Positions 38,947 to 50,607 of a stretch of DNA of 64,000 bases are shown here, in pieces. Both the position numbers and the translations under genes were made by a program. How positions within the stretch are numbered: the stretch's first letter is position 1; the number at the start of each line of letters is the position of its first letter. Source of the stretch: Nocardioides solisilvae (GTDB taxonomy: Bacteria > Actinomycetota > Actinomycetes > Propionibacteriales > Nocardioidaceae); contig NZ_QHKX01000003.1 of NCBI RefSeq assembly GCF_003194625.1, forward strand, positions 124,001 through 188,000, given 5' to 3'. The notes beneath the pieces are model-generated. The model had not been told where the DNA came from and ran no database searches. It saw only the letters and a list, made by a program, of their open reading frames with translations.

Positions 38947-39858
38947 TCAGCAGCGCAGCGTGGCGTCCCGCCGGGCGTCGGCGCCCCAGCGCCGCGCCGT
39001 GGCGACGTCGGGGAAGACGACGCTGGCCGAGCCCGCGAAGCCGAGCCGGCCCGGCACCACGCAGGTGGTCACCGCCCGGGGGCGCACCGCGGCGACCGCC
39101 TGGGCGATCCGGAAGAGCTCGGCCGGCGAGGCGTCGGTGCGGGTGTGCCGCAGCACGGTCATCACGCCCCGCTCGAGGAAGCCGGGCCGGTCCTTGGCCT
39201 GCACGATCCGCGCGTGGATGCCGCGCAGGGTGCGCTGCTGGTTGGCGGAGCGTCCGAAGTCCCCGTCGGGGAGCCCCTTGCGGATCCGGCTGAACGCCAT
39301 CGCGTCGTAGCCGCCGAGCCGGATCCGGCCGCGCGCGAAGCCCTCGCGCTTCAGGTCGGGGTCGGCGAACCGGCGCGGGTTGTGCACCGTGATCCCCCCG
39401 ATGTCGTCGACCATCTGCTCGAAGAACGGGAACCGGGTGACCATGACGTAGTCGGGCTCGACCCCCGTCAGCCCCTGCACGGTCCGCGCCATCAGCTGCG
39501 GGCCGCCGTGCACCAGCCCGGCGTTGACCCGGGTCCGGCCGTGGCCGGGGACCGGCACCCACGCGTCGCGCGGCACGCCGATCGCCGCGGCGGCTCCGGT
39601 GCGGGTGTTGATCCCGACCAGCTGGATCGCGTCGGCGCGGGTGCGCGTCATCTCCTGGCCGGGACGCGCGTCCGAGCCGAGCGCGAGGATCCAGGTGACC
39701 TCGGGACTCAGGTCGACGCCCTGGGAGCGGCGCACCTCCACCAGCTCGAGCCGGGTGGGCGCGACGGACGCGTCGGGCACGACCAGCCCGAGGACGGCGA
39801 GGACGACGCCGAGGACGAGGGGGCGCAGGACGCGCCACCTCCTGGCGGGCCACCTCAT
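38947..39858 (-). CDS. LytR-CpsA-Psr (LCP) family envelope phosphotransferase
   Basis: A 303-residue protein with one N-terminal membrane helix (PLVLGVVLAVLGLVV) and an extracellular LCP domain. The domain reads LALGSDAR, TRADAIQLVGINTRTGAAAAIGVPRD, then RTRVNAGLVHGG and AFSRIRKGLPDGDFGRSANQQ. LCP enzymes attach polyprenyl-linked glycans (arabinogalactan, teichoic acid) to peptidoglycan. The Arg and Asp residues that bind the pyrophosphate are present. The ATG overlaps the upstream lipoprotein stop (ATGA). Confidence 0.92.
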   Translation of the reverse strand: MRWPARRWRVLRPLVLGVVLAVLGLVVPDASVAPTRLELVEVRRSQGVDLSPEVTWILALGSDARPGQEMTRTRADAIQLVGINTRTGAAAAIGVPRDAWVPVPGHGRTRVNAGLVHGGPQLMARTVQGLTGVEPDYVMVTRFPFFEQMVDDIGGITVHNPRRFADPDLKREGFARGRIRLGGYDAMAFSRIRKGLPDGDFGRSANQQRTLRGIHARIVQAKDRPGFLERGVMTVLRHTRTDASPAELFRIAQAVAAVRPRAVTTCVVPGRLGFAGSASVVFPDVATARRWGADARRDATLRC

Positions 39859-40493
39859 GTCCGCTCCCGGGTCAGGTCGTGGCCGAAGATCCGCCACCGG
39901 GTGCCCCCTCGGGTGCGCACGGGCGTGAGCAGCAGCCGGCCCCGGAGCCGGACCTTGCGCTCCACCTCGCCGGAGGTGTGCAGGTCGAGGGTGAGCCTGG
40001 CCGTCGCCCCCACCGCCCGGCCGTCGGGCGCCAGCACGACGTAGCGGACCGCCCGCTTGGTCACCCGCACCCCGTCGATCCGTCCGGCGAGGTCGCCGAG
40101 CGTCGTGAGTCCCCGGTCGGCGCGGGCCCGTCGGGCCGCCCCCGGGGTGAAGCCGGACCACGCCCCCGTCACCTCGCGCGGGAACGGTCCGTCGGTGAAG
40201 CCGGCGTCCAGCCAGCCGTCGACGACGAGGCCGACCCGTCGGACGAGCCGCTTGCGCGCGGGCGCGGGAAGCCGTCCGACGACCTGGCCGACGAGGTGCC
40301 TGGTGGGCACCGGCGCGGGCTCGGCGGAGCCGGCCGGGTCGGGGCCGGGGGACGACGCGGCGACCTCCGGCGGGTCGCCGGCCGGCTCCCCCGGGTCGCC
40401 GGAGCAGGCGCCCAGCAGCAGGGCGGTCGCGAGGGTCGGCACGAGCAGCGCGCGGGCGGCGGGACGAGCAGGACGAGGGACGGGACGGGCCAC
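39855..40493 (-). CDS. Predicted lipoprotein of unknown function
   Basis: A 212-residue protein with a signal peptide ending in the lipobox LLLGAC, so the lipidated Cys is about residue 27. It is followed by a Pro/Ala/Glu linker and a small domain (VGLVVDGWLDAGFTDGPFP, then a beta-rich C-terminus) with no family that I recognise. The GTG giving MARPVPRPARP provides the Arg-rich n-region. It is coupled to the LCP gene, so a cell-wall role is likely. A long open frame through the divergent kgd gene is rejected. Confidence 0.78.
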   Translation of the reverse strand: MARPVPRPARPAARALLVPTLATALLLGACSGDPGEPAGDPPEVAASSPGPDPAGSAEPAPVPTRHLVGQVVGRLPAPARKRLVRRVGLVVDGWLDAGFTDGPFPREVTGAWSGFTPGAARRARADRGLTTLGDLAGRIDGVRVTKRAVRYVVLAPDGRAVGATARLTLDLHTSGEVERKVRLRGRLLLTPVRTRGGTRWRIFGHDLTRERT

Positions 40494-40646
40494 GGCAGGG
40501 GTTCTCCGGCGGGGGGACGGGTACGGCGTCGGGGACACCCTGCCCCAAAGACCACCCTTGCCACTGCATTTGTGGAGCGGGGGGTCTAGCCTTGACGGCG
40601 ACTCATCCCATAACCGCGCGCTGACCCGGAAGAGGCGAACCAAGCC

Positions 40647-43600
40647 GTGCCGCAGTCCCCCACCCCTGACCAGCCCTCCAGCTCCTCCGCGGACGCCGGC
40701 TTCGGCGCCAACGAGTGGCTGGTCGAGGAGATGTACGAGCAGTACCAGAAGGACCCGGCCAGCGTCGGCCCCGCGTGGGTCGACTACTTCAAGGAGCACG
40801 GCGGCGGATCCGGCGCCAACGGCGCCGAGCAGGCGCCCGCGAAGGCCGCCACCCCGGCCCCGGCGAAGGTCGCCGCTCCGGCCCAGTCGCAGCCGCAGTC
40901 CCAGCCGCAGGCGCAGTCGGCCACGTCGCAGCCCGCAGCGAAGCAGGAGCAGGCCCCGCAGCCGAAGGCCGAGCAGAGCACCCCCACGCCGAAGGCGAAG
41001 CCCCGCCCCGCCGCCGCCGCGGCCGAGCCCGCCGCGGGCACCGCCGAGCCGGTCGCCAAGGACGCGCGCCCCTCGGCGCCGGCCGAGGCCAGCGACGAGC
41101 CCACCTACACCGTGCTCCGCGGCGCCCCGGCGCGCACCGCGCAGAACATGGACGTCTCGCTCACCGTGCCCACGGCCACCTCCGTGCGCTCGGTGCCGGT
41201 CAAGCTGCTGTGGGACAACCGCACGGTCATCAACAACCACCTCGCCCGCGCCCGCGGCGGCAAGGTCTCCTTCACCCACCTCATCGGCTACGCCATGGTG
41301 CAGGCGGTCAAGGCCATGCCCGAGATGAACGTCGGCTACGACGTGGTCGACGGCAAGCCCAACCTGATCACCCCGGCGCACGTGAACCTCGGCCTGGCCA
41401 TCGACGTCCCGAAGAAGGACGGCAGCCGCCAGCTGCTCGTGCCGTCGATCAAGGCCGCCGAGACGATGGACTTCGCGGGCTTCTGGACGGCGTACGAGGA
41501 GATCGTCCGCAAGGCCCGCGACGGCAAGCTCGGCGTGGCGGACTTCCAGGGCACCACCATCTCGCTGACCAACCCGGGCGGCATCGGCACGGTGCACTCG
41601 GTGCCGCGGCTGATGAAGGGCCAGGGCGCGATCATCGGCGTCGGCGCGATGGAGTACCCCGCAGAGTGGCAGGGCGCGTCGGCCGAGGCGATCGCGCGCA
41701 ACGCCATCAGCAAGGTCATGACGCTGACGTCGACCTACGACCACCGGGTGATCCAGGGCGCGCAGTCGGGCGAGTTCCTCAAGCGGCTGCACGCGCTGCT
41801 GCTGGGCGAGGACGGCTTCTACGACGAGATCTTCCGCTCGTTGCGGATCCCCTACGAGCCCGTGCGCTGGTCCGCGGACATCGCCACCAGCCACGACGAG
41901 GACATCAGCAAGCAGGCCAGGATCCTCGAGCTGATCCACGCCTACCGCGTGCGCGGCCACATGATGGCCGACACCGACCCGCTGGAGTACCGCCAGCGCT
42001 CGCACCCCGACCTGCAGATCGAGTCCCACGGGCTGACGCTGTGGGACCTCGACCGCGAGTTCGCCACCGGCTCGTTCGGTGGCGAGGGCCGGCGCTTCAT
42101 GAAGCTGCGCGACATCCTCGGGATCCTGCGCGACTCCTACTGCCGCACCATCGGCATCGAGTACATGCACATCATGGACCCGGAGCAGCGCCGCTGGATC
42201 CAGCAGCGCGTGGAGCAGCCGCACACCAAGACGCCCCGCGAGGAGCAGCTGCGGATCCTGCTCAAGCTCAACCAGGCCGAGGCGTTCGAGACCTTCCTGC
42301 AGACCAAGTTCGTCGGCCAGAAGCGCTTCTCCCTCGAGGGTGGCGAGACCACCATCCCGCTGGTCGACGAGGTGTGCGAGGCTGCCGCCGAGGCCGGCCT
42401 CGACGAGGTCACCATCGGCATGGCGCACCGCGGCCGCCTCAACGTGCTGGCCAACATCGTCGGCAAGAGCTACTCCCAGATCTTCCGCGAGTTCGAGGGC
42501 AACATCGACCCGCGCACGGTCCAGGGCTCCGGCGACGTGAAGTACCACCTCGGCGCCGAGGGCGAGTTCGTCTCGGGTCGCGGCGACACCGTCAAGGTGT
42601 CGGTGGCGGCCAACCCGTCGCACCTCGAGGCGGTCGACCCGGTGCTGGAGGGCATCGCGCGCGCCAAGCAGGACGTGCTGGACCGCGGCGCGGAGTACCC
42701 CGTGCTCCCGCTGCTGATCCACGGCGACGCGGCCTTCGCCGGCCAGGGCGTGGTGGCGGAGACGCTCAACCTCTCCCAGCTGCGCGGCTACCGCACCGGT
42801 GGCACCGTGCACGTGGTCGTCAACAACCAGGTCGGCTTCACCACCTCCCCCGGCTCGTCGCGCTCCTCGCTCTACGCGACCGACGTGGCCCGGATGGTGC
42901 AGGCGCCGATCTTCCACGTCAACGGCGACGACCCCGAGGCCTGCATCCGGGTCGCCCGGCTGGCCTTCGAGTACCGCCAGGCGTTCAACAAGGACGTCGT
43001 CATCGACCTGGTCTGCTACCGCCGGCGCGGGCACAACGAGGGCGACGACCCGTCGTACACCCAGCCGCTGATGTACGACCTGATCGAGCAGAAGCGGTCG
43101 GTGCGCAAGCTCTACACCGAGTCCCTGATCGGCCGCGGCGACATCACGCTGGAGGAGGCCGAGCAGGTCCTGCGCGACTACCAGCAGCAGCTGGAGCGCG
43201 TCTTCACGGAGGTCCGCGAGGCGACGGCGCAGCCGTCCGAGTGGACGACCGTGCCCGACTACCCCGAGAAGTCGGCCGGGACGCGCTCGACCGCGATCAG
43301 CGCCGAGGTCCTCAAGCGGATCTCCGACGCCTACATCACGCCCCCCGAGGGGTTCACCGTCCACCCGAAGGTGATGCCCCAGCTGCAGCGCCGGGCGGCG
43401 GCGATCACCGACGGCCCGATCGACTGGGGCACCGGCGAGATCCTCGCGTTCGGCTCCCTGCTCATGGACGGCCGCCCGGTGCGGCTGGCCGGCCAGGACT
43501 CGCGTCGCGGCACGTTCGTCCAGCGGTTCGCCACGATCATCGACCGCAAGAACGCCGACGAGTGGACCCCGCTGACCAACCTCAGCGAGGACCAGGCGAA

Positions 43601-44465
43601 GTTCTACGTCTACGACTCGCTGCTGTCGGAGTACGCCGCGCTCGGCTTCGAGTACGGCTACTCGGTGGCCCGCCCCGACGCGCTGGTCCTCTGGGAGGCG
43701 CAGTTCGGCGACTTCGTCAACGGCGCGCAGACGGTGATCGACGAGTTCATCTCCGCGGGCGAGACCAAGTGGCAGCAGCAGTCGGGCGTCGTGCTCCTGC
43801 TCCCCCACGGCTACGAGGGCCAGGGCCCGGACCACTCCTCGGCCCGGATCGAGCGCTTCCTCACCATGTGCGCCGAGGACGCGATGGTGGTGGCCCAGCC
43901 CTCCACCCCGGCCTCCCACTTCCACCTGCTGCGCCGCCACTCCCTCGGCGAGGAGCACCGTCCCCTGGTCGTCTTCACGCCCAAGTCGATGCTCAAGCGC
44001 AAGGAGGCGGCGTCCCAGCCGAGCGACTTCACCGAGGGCACCTTCCGGCCGTTCATCGGCGACGACGAGGTCGACGCCTCGCAGGTCGAGACGCTGCTGC
44101 TGTGCTCGGGCCGGATCACCTGGGATCTCGTGGTGGAGCGGCGCAAGCGGGAGGACGGCGGGAAGTTCGCGATCGGCCGGGTGGAGCAGCTCTACCCGCG
44201 GCCGGTCGAGGAGATCCGGGCGGAGCTCTCGCGCTACCCCCACCTCAAGACGGTCCGCTGGGTGCAGGACGAGCCGCGCAACATGGGCCCGTGGCCGCAC
44301 TACGCGCTCAACGTGTGGTCCGAGCTGGGGGTCGAGGTGCAGCCGGTCACCCGCCCGGCGTCCGCCTCGCCGTCGGTGGGCACGCTGAAGCGCCACACCG
44401 AGGAGCAGAAGGGCCTCCTGGCGGAGGCGTTCGCCCCGGCCTCGGCCCGGGCGACCGACTACTGA
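40647..44465 (+). CDS. kgd: Multifunctional 2-oxoglutarate dehydrogenase E1/E2 (Kgd/OdhA)
   Basis: A 1272-residue fusion acting in the TCA cycle. Residues 1-45 ([18 protein letters not shown]) are the E1 N-terminal helix, 50-135 an Ala/Pro/Gln linker, about 150-390 an E2 succinyltransferase core with catalytic His366 (TYDHRVIQG), and from about 420 the ThDP-dependent E1 ([46 protein letters not shown]). No lipoyl domain is present; one is supplied by the pyruvate dehydrogenase E2 in actinobacteria. The GTG start has GGAAGAGG upstream. In relatives the GarA/OdhI FHA protein inhibits this enzyme. Confidence 0.98.
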   Translation: MPQSPTPDQPSSSSADAGFGANEWLVEEMYEQYQKDPASVGPAWVDYFKEHGGGSGANGAEQAPAKAATPAPAKVAAPAQSQPQSQPQAQSATSQPAAKQEQAPQPKAEQSTPTPKAKPRPAAAAAEPAAGTAEPVAKDARPSAPAEASDEPTYTVLRGAPARTAQNMDVSLTVPTATSVRSVPVKLLWDNRTVINNHLARARGGKVSFTHLIGYAMVQAVKAMPEMNVGYDVVDGKPNLITPAHVNLGLAIDVPKKDGSRQLLVPSIKAAETMDFAGFWTAYEEIVRKARDGKLGVADFQGTTISLTNPGGIGTVHSVPRLMKGQGAIIGVGAMEYPAEWQGASAEAIARNAISKVMTLTSTYDHRVIQGAQSGEFLKRLHALLLGEDGFYDEIFRSLRIPYEPVRWSADIATSHDEDISKQARILELIHAYRVRGHMMADTDPLEYRQRSHPDLQIESHGLTLWDLDREFATGSFGGEGRRFMKLRDILGILRDSYCRTIGIEYMHIMDPEQRRWIQQRVEQPHTKTPREEQLRILLKLNQAEAFETFLQTKFVGQKRFSLEGGETTIPLVDEVCEAAAEAGLDEVTIGMAHRGRLNVLANIVGKSYSQIFREFEGNIDPRTVQGSGDVKYHLGAEGEFVSGRGDTVKVSVAANPSHLEAVDPVLEGIARAKQDVLDRGAEYPVLPLLIHGDAAFAGQGVVAETLNLSQLRGYRTGGTVHVVVNNQVGFTTSPGSSRSSLYATDVARMVQAPIFHVNGDDPEACIRVARLAFEYRQAFNKDVVIDLVCYRRRGHNEGDDPSYTQPLMYDLIEQKRSVRKLYTESLIGRGDITLEEAEQVLRDYQQQLERVFTEVREATAQPSEWTTVPDYPEKSAGTRSTAISAEVLKRISDAYITPPEGFTVHPKVMPQLQRRAAAITDGPIDWGTGEILAFGSLLMDGRPVRLAGQDSRRGTFVQRFATIIDRKNADEWTPLTNLSEDQAKFYVYDSLLSEYAALGFEYGYSVARPDALVLWEAQFGDFVNGAQTVIDEFISAGETKWQQQSGVVLLLPHGYEGQGPDHSSARIERFLTMCAEDAMVVAQPSTPASHFHLLRRHSLGEEHRPLVVFTPKSMLKRKEAASQPSDFTEGTFRPFIGDDEVDASQVETLLLCSGRITWDLVVERRKREDGGKFAIGRVEQLYPRPVEEIRAELSRYPHLKTVRWVQDEPRNMGPWPHYALNVWSELGVEVQPVTRPASASPSVGTLKRHTEEQKGLLAEAFAPASARATDY

Positions 44466-44477
44466 GCGGCCCCGGCG

Positions 44478-44654
44478 ATGTACTTCACCGACCGCGGGAT
44501 CGAGGAGCTCGAGCGACGCCGGGGTGACGAGGAGGTCACCCTGGCGTGGGTCGCCGACCGGCTGCAGCAGTTCACCGACGTGCACCCCGAGTTCGAGACG
44601 GCGGTGGAGCGGTTCGCCACCTGGCTGGCCCGCGAGGACGACCCCGAGGACTGA
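44478..44654 (+). CDS. DUF6104 family small protein downstream of kgd
   Basis: A 58-residue acidic helical protein (MYFTDRGIEELERRRGDEEV, ending WLAREDDPED). It starts 12 bases after the kgd stop and is probably cotranslated. Similar short proteins of the DUF6104 group follow kgd in many actinobacteria, as I recall. The sequence pattern and the synonymous-looking codon use support a real gene. The function is unknown; regulation or assembly of Kgd is a reasonable guess. Confidence 0.85.
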   Translation: MYFTDRGIEELERRRGDEEVTLAWVADRLQQFTDVHPEFETAVERFATWLAREDDPED

Positions 44655-44689
44655 CCGGAGCACCGCTCCGACGACTGGAGGAGAGCCGG

Positions 44690-45274
44690 ATGGCGTTCCC
44701 GTCACCCCCCTGGCACCTGCGCGGCCACCTGTGGGGCTCGCTCTTCCGAGCCGAGCCCCCCGGGGAGCGGGCGGGCGTCTTCGCGGTCGCCTTCGTGGAG
44801 TACCGGCCCGGCGGGACGCTCGACTACTCCGAGCTGCTCGTCGCCCGGCGGGCCGACGAGGGCGGGCTGGCCCTGCGGGTCCGGGACCTCTGGGTGGACT
44901 CGGAGACCTCGCGGGAGGGCGGGCGCGCGCTCTGGGACCTGCCGAAGGAGATGGCGACCTTCACCCACGCCCCCGGCGGGCTCGGCCTGGTCGACCGGAC
45001 CTTCTGGAGCGCCGCCGACGGCGGCGGCCAGCCGCTGGCGACGGCCGAGTTCCTCGACACCTCGGCGCTCGCGCTGCGCGGACCGCTGCGGGGCAGCACC
45101 CGGCAGCCGACCCTGGCAGCAGGCACCCGCGTGGCCACCGTGCAGGGCAGCGCCCGTGGCCTCCCCGCCCTGGCGCACTGGTCGTTCGACGCGCGGGGCC
45201 CCCTCGGCTGGCTCGCCGGCCGGCACCCGTTCCTGTCGTTCCGGCTCCGGGACTTCGCCGTCACCTTCGAGTGA
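44690..45274 (+). CDS. Acetoacetate decarboxylase-like fold protein
   Basis: A 194-residue protein similar to the acetoacetate decarboxylase superfamily. It starts MAFPSPPWHLRG and has YSELLVARR. The segment GRALWDLPKEMATF matches the family motif GRExWGFPKK, which holds the Schiff-base Lys. It is shorter than classical Adc (about 245 residues). GGAGGAGAG precedes the ATG. It may have a non-decarboxylase role, as in several family members. It sits behind kgd and DUF6104 on the same strand. Confidence 0.7.
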   Translation: MAFPSPPWHLRGHLWGSLFRAEPPGERAGVFAVAFVEYRPGGTLDYSELLVARRADEGGLALRVRDLWVDSETSREGGRALWDLPKEMATFTHAPGGLGLVDRTFWSAADGGGQPLATAEFLDTSALALRGPLRGSTRQPTLAAGTRVATVQGSARGLPALAHWSFDARGPLGWLAGRHPFLSFRLRDFAVTFE

Positions 45275-45295
45275 CGGCTGGTGGGTTCACCGGGG

Positions 45296-46702
<1,407 letters not shown>

Positions 46703-47413
46703 TCAGGCCGACGGGCGCGGCGCGGTGCGGACGGTGAGGTCCGGGATGGTCGAGTCGGCCGGGAGGTCGATCACGTGGCAGATGGTCTCGGCGACCGACT
46801 CGGGGCTGACGAAGACTCCCTCGTCGTAGGCCCTGCCCTCCTGACGGTGCACGCGCGCCTGCATGGGGGTGGCGGTCCGGCTGGGGTAGACGGAGGTGAC
46901 GCGGACGCCGTGCTCGGCCTCCTCGGCGCGCACGGCGTCGGCGAAGGCGCGCAGCCCGGCCTTGGAGGCGGCGTACGCCGACCAGCCGGGGTTGGCCGAC
47001 ATGATCGCGGTGGAGTTGACCAGCACGAGGGTCCCCCGGGCCGCGCGCAGGGCGGGCAGGACCGCGCGGGTCAACCGGGCGGGGGCCGTCAGGTTGACCT
47101 GGATCTGCTCCTGCCAGGCGTCGTGGTTGAGCGTGGCGACGGGGCCGAGGTGGACCACCCCGGCGCAGTGGACGACCGAGTCGAACCGCTCGGTCTCCGC
47201 CAGCAGCGTCCCGGCGGTCACGACGGCGTCGGGCTGCGCCAGGTCCACCACGTGGCAGGCGTGCCCGGGCAGGTCGGCCTGGATCTCGTCGGCGCGCGAG
47301 TGGGTGCGGGCCAGGAGGACGAGCCGGTCCCCGCGCGCGGCCAGCCGCCGGGCGAGCGCCCGGCCGATGCCCGAGCCCGCACCGGTGACGAGGTGGGTGC
47401 GCGGAGCCGTCAT
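46703..47413 (-). CDS. Short-chain dehydrogenase/reductase
   Basis: A 236-residue classical SDR with the NAD(P) loop HLVTGAGSGIGRAL, VHCAGVVHLG, the catalytic Ser in LVNSTAIMS and the YAASK motif (Tyr-x-x-x-Lys). The substrate is unknown. The ATG overlaps the upstream quinone-oxidoreductase-like gene stop (ATGA), so the two act together. Confidence 0.9.
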   Translation of the reverse strand: MTAPRTHLVTGAGSGIGRALARRLAARGDRLVLLARTHSRADEIQADLPGHACHVVDLAQPDAVVTAGTLLAETERFDSVVHCAGVVHLGPVATLNHDAWQEQIQVNLTAPARLTRAVLPALRAARGTLVLVNSTAIMSANPGWSAYAASKAGLRAFADAVRAEEAEHGVRVTSVYPSRTATPMQARVHRQEGRAYDEGVFVSPESVAETICHVIDLPADSTIPDLTVRTAPRPSA

Positions 47414-48387
47414 CGCGTCAGCACGACCTTGCCGAAGAGGTCGCCCCGGCGCATCGCCTCGAACGCGTCCCGGGCGTCCTCCATCGGGACGGTCCGGTCG
47501 ACGAGCGGCCTGGTGCCGGTCGCGTCCAGCATCTGCACGAGCGAGGCGAGCTCGGCCCTCGTGCCCATCGTGGAGCCGATCACCTGCAGCTGCAGGAAGA
47601 AGATGCGGGTCAGCTCGGCGTCGTCCAGCTGCGGCCCGCTCGTGGTGCCGCTGATCACGATCCGGCCGCCCGGGCGCAGCGCCCGGACGGAGTGCGACCA
47701 GGTGGCCCGGCCGACCGTCTCCATGACGGCGTCGACCTTGGCGGGCAGCCGGGCACCCGACTCGAAGACCTCGTGCGCCCCGATCTCCAGGGCGCGGGCG
47801 CGCTTCGCCTCGTCGCGGGACGTCGCCAGGACCCGGAGGCCGGCCGCGCGCGCCAGGATGATGAGGGCCGTGGCCACGCCACCGCCGGCACCCTGCACCA
47901 GCACCGAGTCGCCGGCCTTGAGGTCGCCCTGGGTGAAGAGCATCCGGTACGCCGTGAGCCAGGCGGTGGGCAGGCAGGCGGCCTCCGCGAACGACAGCGA
48001 CTCGGGCTTGGGCACGACGTTGCGCCGCGGCACCACGACCTTGTCGGCGAAGGTGCCCTGGTGGCGCTCCGAGAGCAGCGACCGGCGCGGGTCCAGCGTC
48101 TCGTCGCCCGCCCAGTCGGGGTCGCTGATGACGGCGTGCACCACGACCTCGTTGCCGTCCTCGTCGAGGCCGGCCGCGTCGCAGCCCAGGATCATCGGCA
48201 GCGCCTCCTCGCGCAGCCCCACGCCCTGCAGCGACCAGAGGTCGTGGTGGTTCAGCGACGCCGCCTTGACGGTCACCGTGGTCCACCCCTCGGGGGCGAC
48301 GGGGTCGGGCCGCTCCCCCACGACGAGGCCGGCGAGCGGGTCGGCGGAGTCGCGCGGGGCGAACGAGCTGGCGTAGACGGCGAACAT
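47410..48387 (-). CDS. Zinc-independent medium-chain (quinone oxidoreductase-like) dehydrogenase
   Basis: A 325-residue MDR protein with GroES-like N-terminus (VTVKAASLNHHDLWSLQG, LGCDAAG) and the NADPH-binding fold (VLVQGAGGGVATALI). The structural-zinc cysteines are absent, which favours the quinone reductase or acyl-CoA reductase branch. Its ATG is seven bases behind a TAACCT box (leaderless). It starts a two-gene operon with the SDR. Confidence 0.88.
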   Translation of the reverse strand: MFAVYASSFAPRDSADPLAGLVVGERPDPVAPEGWTTVTVKAASLNHHDLWSLQGVGLREEALPMILGCDAAGLDEDGNEVVVHAVISDPDWAGDETLDPRRSLLSERHQGTFADKVVVPRRNVVPKPESLSFAEAACLPTAWLTAYRMLFTQGDLKAGDSVLVQGAGGGVATALIILARAAGLRVLATSRDEAKRARALEIGAHEVFESGARLPAKVDAVMETVGRATWSHSVRALRPGGRIVISGTTSGPQLDDAELTRIFFLQLQVIGSTMGTRAELASLVQMLDATGTRPLVDRTVPMEDARDAFEAMRRGDLFGKVVLTR

Positions 48388-48394
48388 GTCCCCG

Positions 48395-48400
48395 AGGTTA
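48395..48400 (-). promoter_or_regulatory. -10 box TAACCT, leaderless promoter of the MDR/SDR operon
   Basis: It is followed by seven bases and the ATG at 48387, with no ribosome site. Confidence 0.45.
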
Positions 48401-48455
48401 ACCCGCGCTCACCCGCACCCCGTCGCCAGCCCACGGGGCAGACGGGGCACCCCGG

Positions 48456-49643
48456 TCAGCGTCGGGCGACGCCGTCGCGCCGGGCCGCCTCGGCGACCGC
48501 GGCCCGCACCGCGGGCCCGACCCGGGGGTCGAACGGCGAGGGGATCACCAGGTCGGGCGCCAGGTCGTCGCCGACCAGGTCGGCGAGGGCGTCCGCCGCC
48601 GCCAGCTTCATGCCCTCGGTGATCGCCGTGGCGTGCACGTCGAACGCGCCGCGGAAGATGCCCGGGAAGGCGAGCACGTTGTTGATCTGGTTGGGGAAGT
48701 CGGAGCGCCCGGTGGCCACGACCCGCGCGTGGCGGTGGGCGACGTCGGGGTGGACCTCGGGGTGCGGGTTGGCGAGCCCGAAGATGATGGCGTCGTCGGC
48801 CATCGTGGCCACGACCTCCTCCGGGACCGTGCCGCCGGAGACGCCGATGTAGACGTCGGCGCCCTGCATCACCTGAGCGAGGCTGCCGCTGCGCCCGAAC
48901 CGGTCGGCGGTGTCGCGGGCGAGCGCGGCCTTGACCGGGGTCAGGTCGGCGCGCTCGGAGTTGAGCACCCCCTGCCGGTCGACGATGGCGAGGTCCTCGA
49001 TCCCCGCCTCGAGGAGGATCCGGGCCACCGCGACGCCCGCCGCGCCGGCCCCGGAGATCACGACCCGCGTCCCCTGCGGGGTCCGCCCGGTCAGGCGCAG
49101 CGCGTTCTTGAGGGAGGCGAGGGCGACCACGGCCGTCCCGTGCTGGTCGTCGTGGAAGACGGGGATGTCGAGCAGCTCCTTGAGCCGGTCCTCGATCTCG
49201 AAGCAGCGCGGGGCGGAGATGTCCTCGAGGTTGATCCCGCCGAAGCTCGGCGCGAGCCGCGCGACGGTCTCGATGATCTCCTCGACGTCGGTGGTGGCCA
49301 GGCAGATCGGGACGGCGTCCACGCCGCCGAACTGCTTGAAGAGCACGGCCTTGCCCTCCATCACGGGCATCGCCGCGGCGGGGCCGATGTCGCCCAGGCC
49401 CAGGACGGCGGTGCCGTCGGTGACGACCGCGACGGTGTTGGGGACCCACGTGTAGTGCTGGGTCATCGAGGGGTCCTCGGCGATCGCCTCGCAGACGCGG
49501 GCCACCCCGGGGGTGTAGGCCAGGGACAGGGCGTCGGGGCCGTCGAGCTCGACCGTGGAGACGGTCTCGAGCTTGCCGCCTACGTGGAGGTCGAACACCG
49601 GATCGCCGAGGAACGGGTGGGCCGGATTCGGTGCGTCAACCAT
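48456..49643 (-). CDS. NAD(P)-dependent malic enzyme
   Basis: A 395-residue short malic enzyme producing pyruvate from malate. It shows [13 protein letters not shown], the metal-binding region [26 protein letters not shown] and the Rossmann [16 protein letters not shown]. It is a bacterial single-domain type without the phosphotransacetylase extension. The ATG overlaps the sodX stop by eight bases, which couples it to the nickel-SOD protease gene, an unusual pairing. Confidence 0.95.
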   Translation of the reverse strand: MVDAPNPAHPFLGDPVFDLHVGGKLETVSTVELDGPDALSLAYTPGVARVCEAIAEDPSMTQHYTWVPNTVAVVTDGTAVLGLGDIGPAAAMPVMEGKAVLFKQFGGVDAVPICLATTDVEEIIETVARLAPSFGGINLEDISAPRCFEIEDRLKELLDIPVFHDDQHGTAVVALASLKNALRLTGRTPQGTRVVISGAGAAGVAVARILLEAGIEDLAIVDRQGVLNSERADLTPVKAALARDTADRFGRSGSLAQVMQGADVYIGVSGGTVPEEVVATMADDAIIFGLANPHPEVHPDVAHRHARVVATGRSDFPNQINNVLAFPGIFRGAFDVHATAITEGMKLAAADALADLVGDDLAPDLVIPSPFDPRVGPAVRAAVAEAARRDGVARR

Positions 49644-50043
49644 GCCGCCGATTCTTCCACGCCCCCTCCGCGGGCCGACGACGGCGTCCGAAGAGCCGCG
49701 GCCGCGGCCAGACGCGGGCCCGGACGACGCCGTGGACGGCGGCCTCGGGGACCGGGCCCCGGTGCCGGGAGTCGACCCCCACCTCCTGGTCCTCGCTGAG
49801 CAGCCACCACCCCGGCGACCCGTCCCGCAGGGCCCGGCGCGAGTCGGCCCGCTTCACGGCCAGCGTCCCGTCGGCCAGGGTGGCCAGGACGAGGTCGCCG
49901 GCCCGGGGCGGGACGCCGTAGCGGACCAGGACCCGGTCGCCGGGACGCAGCACCGGCTCCATCGAGCCGCCGCGCACCCGGGCCAGCCCGACCGCATGGC
50001 TCCTTGCGGACGGGGTACCTCCCCCCTGACCGGTGCCGCTCAC
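49636..50043 (-). CDS. sodX: Nickel-type superoxide dismutase maturation protease
   Basis: A 135-residue S26-like serine peptidase that removes the SodN propeptide so that the nickel hook can form. The Ser-Lys dyad is Ser27 (GGSMEPVLRPGD) and Lys64 (LAVKRAD). No membrane anchor is evident. It is divergent from sodN, the standard arrangement. The GTG start gives an N-terminus of about 25 residues ahead of the catalytic Ser. Confidence 0.93.
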   Translation of the reverse strand: MSGTGQGGGTPSARSHAVGLARVRGGSMEPVLRPGDRVLVRYGVPPRAGDLVLATLADGTLAVKRADSRRALRDGSPGWWLLSEDQEVGVDSRHRGPVPEAAVHGVVRARVWPRPRLFGRRRRPAEGAWKNRRHG

Positions 50044-50072
50044 GCGGAGTAGTGTCGCAGTCGACCAAGACG

Positions 50073-50091
50073 GCTGCACCACACGCTGCAC
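50073..50091. repeat. Direct repeat GCTGCAC (12-bp period) in the sodN leader
   Basis: Copies at 50073-50079 and 50085-50091 lie between a TAGTGT -10 candidate (50050-50055) and the sodN ribosome site. They could be a regulator site or an mRNA element. Confidence 0.4.
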
Positions 50092-50110
50092 GAACCGAGA
50101 GGAACGTCTG

Positions 50111-50512
50111 ATGCTCTCCCGCTTCATCGCCCCCACCGTGGACGCGTCCGCCCACTGCGACCTGCCCTGCGGTGTCTACGACCCCGCGCAGGCCCGCATC
50201 GAGGCGGAGTCGATCAAGGCGCTCATCGCCAAGGTCGCCGACAACGACGACCCCGACTTCCGCACCCGCGCCATCCTCATCAAGGAGCAGCGTTCCGAGC
50301 TCGTCAAGCACCACCTGTGGGTGCTGTGGACCGACTACTTCAAGCCCCCGCACTTCGAGAAGTACCCCCAGCTCCACACCCTCGTCAACGAGGCCACCAA
50401 GCTGGCCGGCGCCGCCGGCACCAAGGGCGAGCTCGACGCCGCCAAGGCCGACGAGCTGCTCGCGAAGATCGACGAGATCGCCGACATCTTCTGGGAGACC
50501 AAGAAGGCCTGA
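50111..50512 (+). CDS. sodN: Nickel superoxide dismutase
   Basis: Converts superoxide to H2O2 and O2 in the cytoplasm. The 133-residue precursor has a 14-residue propeptide (MLSRFIAPTVDASA) followed by the nickel hook HCDLPCGVY, in which the new N-terminal His1, Cys2 and Cys6 bind nickel. The four-helix remainder is complete. The processing protease is encoded divergently, 67 bases away. The ATG has AGAGGAA upstream. Confidence 0.98.
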   Translation: MLSRFIAPTVDASAHCDLPCGVYDPAQARIEAESIKALIAKVADNDDPDFRTRAILIKEQRSELVKHHLWVLWTDYFKPPHFEKYPQLHTLVNEATKLAGAAGTKGELDAAKADELLAKIDEIADIFWETKKA

Positions 50513-50528
50513 CCGGTCTGGACACCCG

Positions 50529-50562
50529 GTGGGGCGCTTCGTCCGAGGGACGGGCGCCCCAC
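50529..50562 (+). terminator. Terminator hairpin after sodN
   Basis: GTGGGGCGC (50529-50537) pairs with GCGCCCCAC (50554-50562), with an inner CGTCC/GGACG stem. It lies 16 bases after the sodN stop. Confidence 0.75.
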
Positions 50563-50607
50563 TAGGGTCTGGGCACGGTTCGACGGATCAGGACGAGAGA
50601 CACGACG

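Noticed and set aside
40550..40646. Promoter of kgd with TTGCCA and TAGCCT
   Set aside because: The spacing between the two hexamers is about 23 bases, too long for a standard promoter.
39855..44705. 1616-codon minus-strand frame across kgd
   Set aside because: Only its last 212 codons (the lipoprotein) look like a protein; the rest is antisense to kgd.
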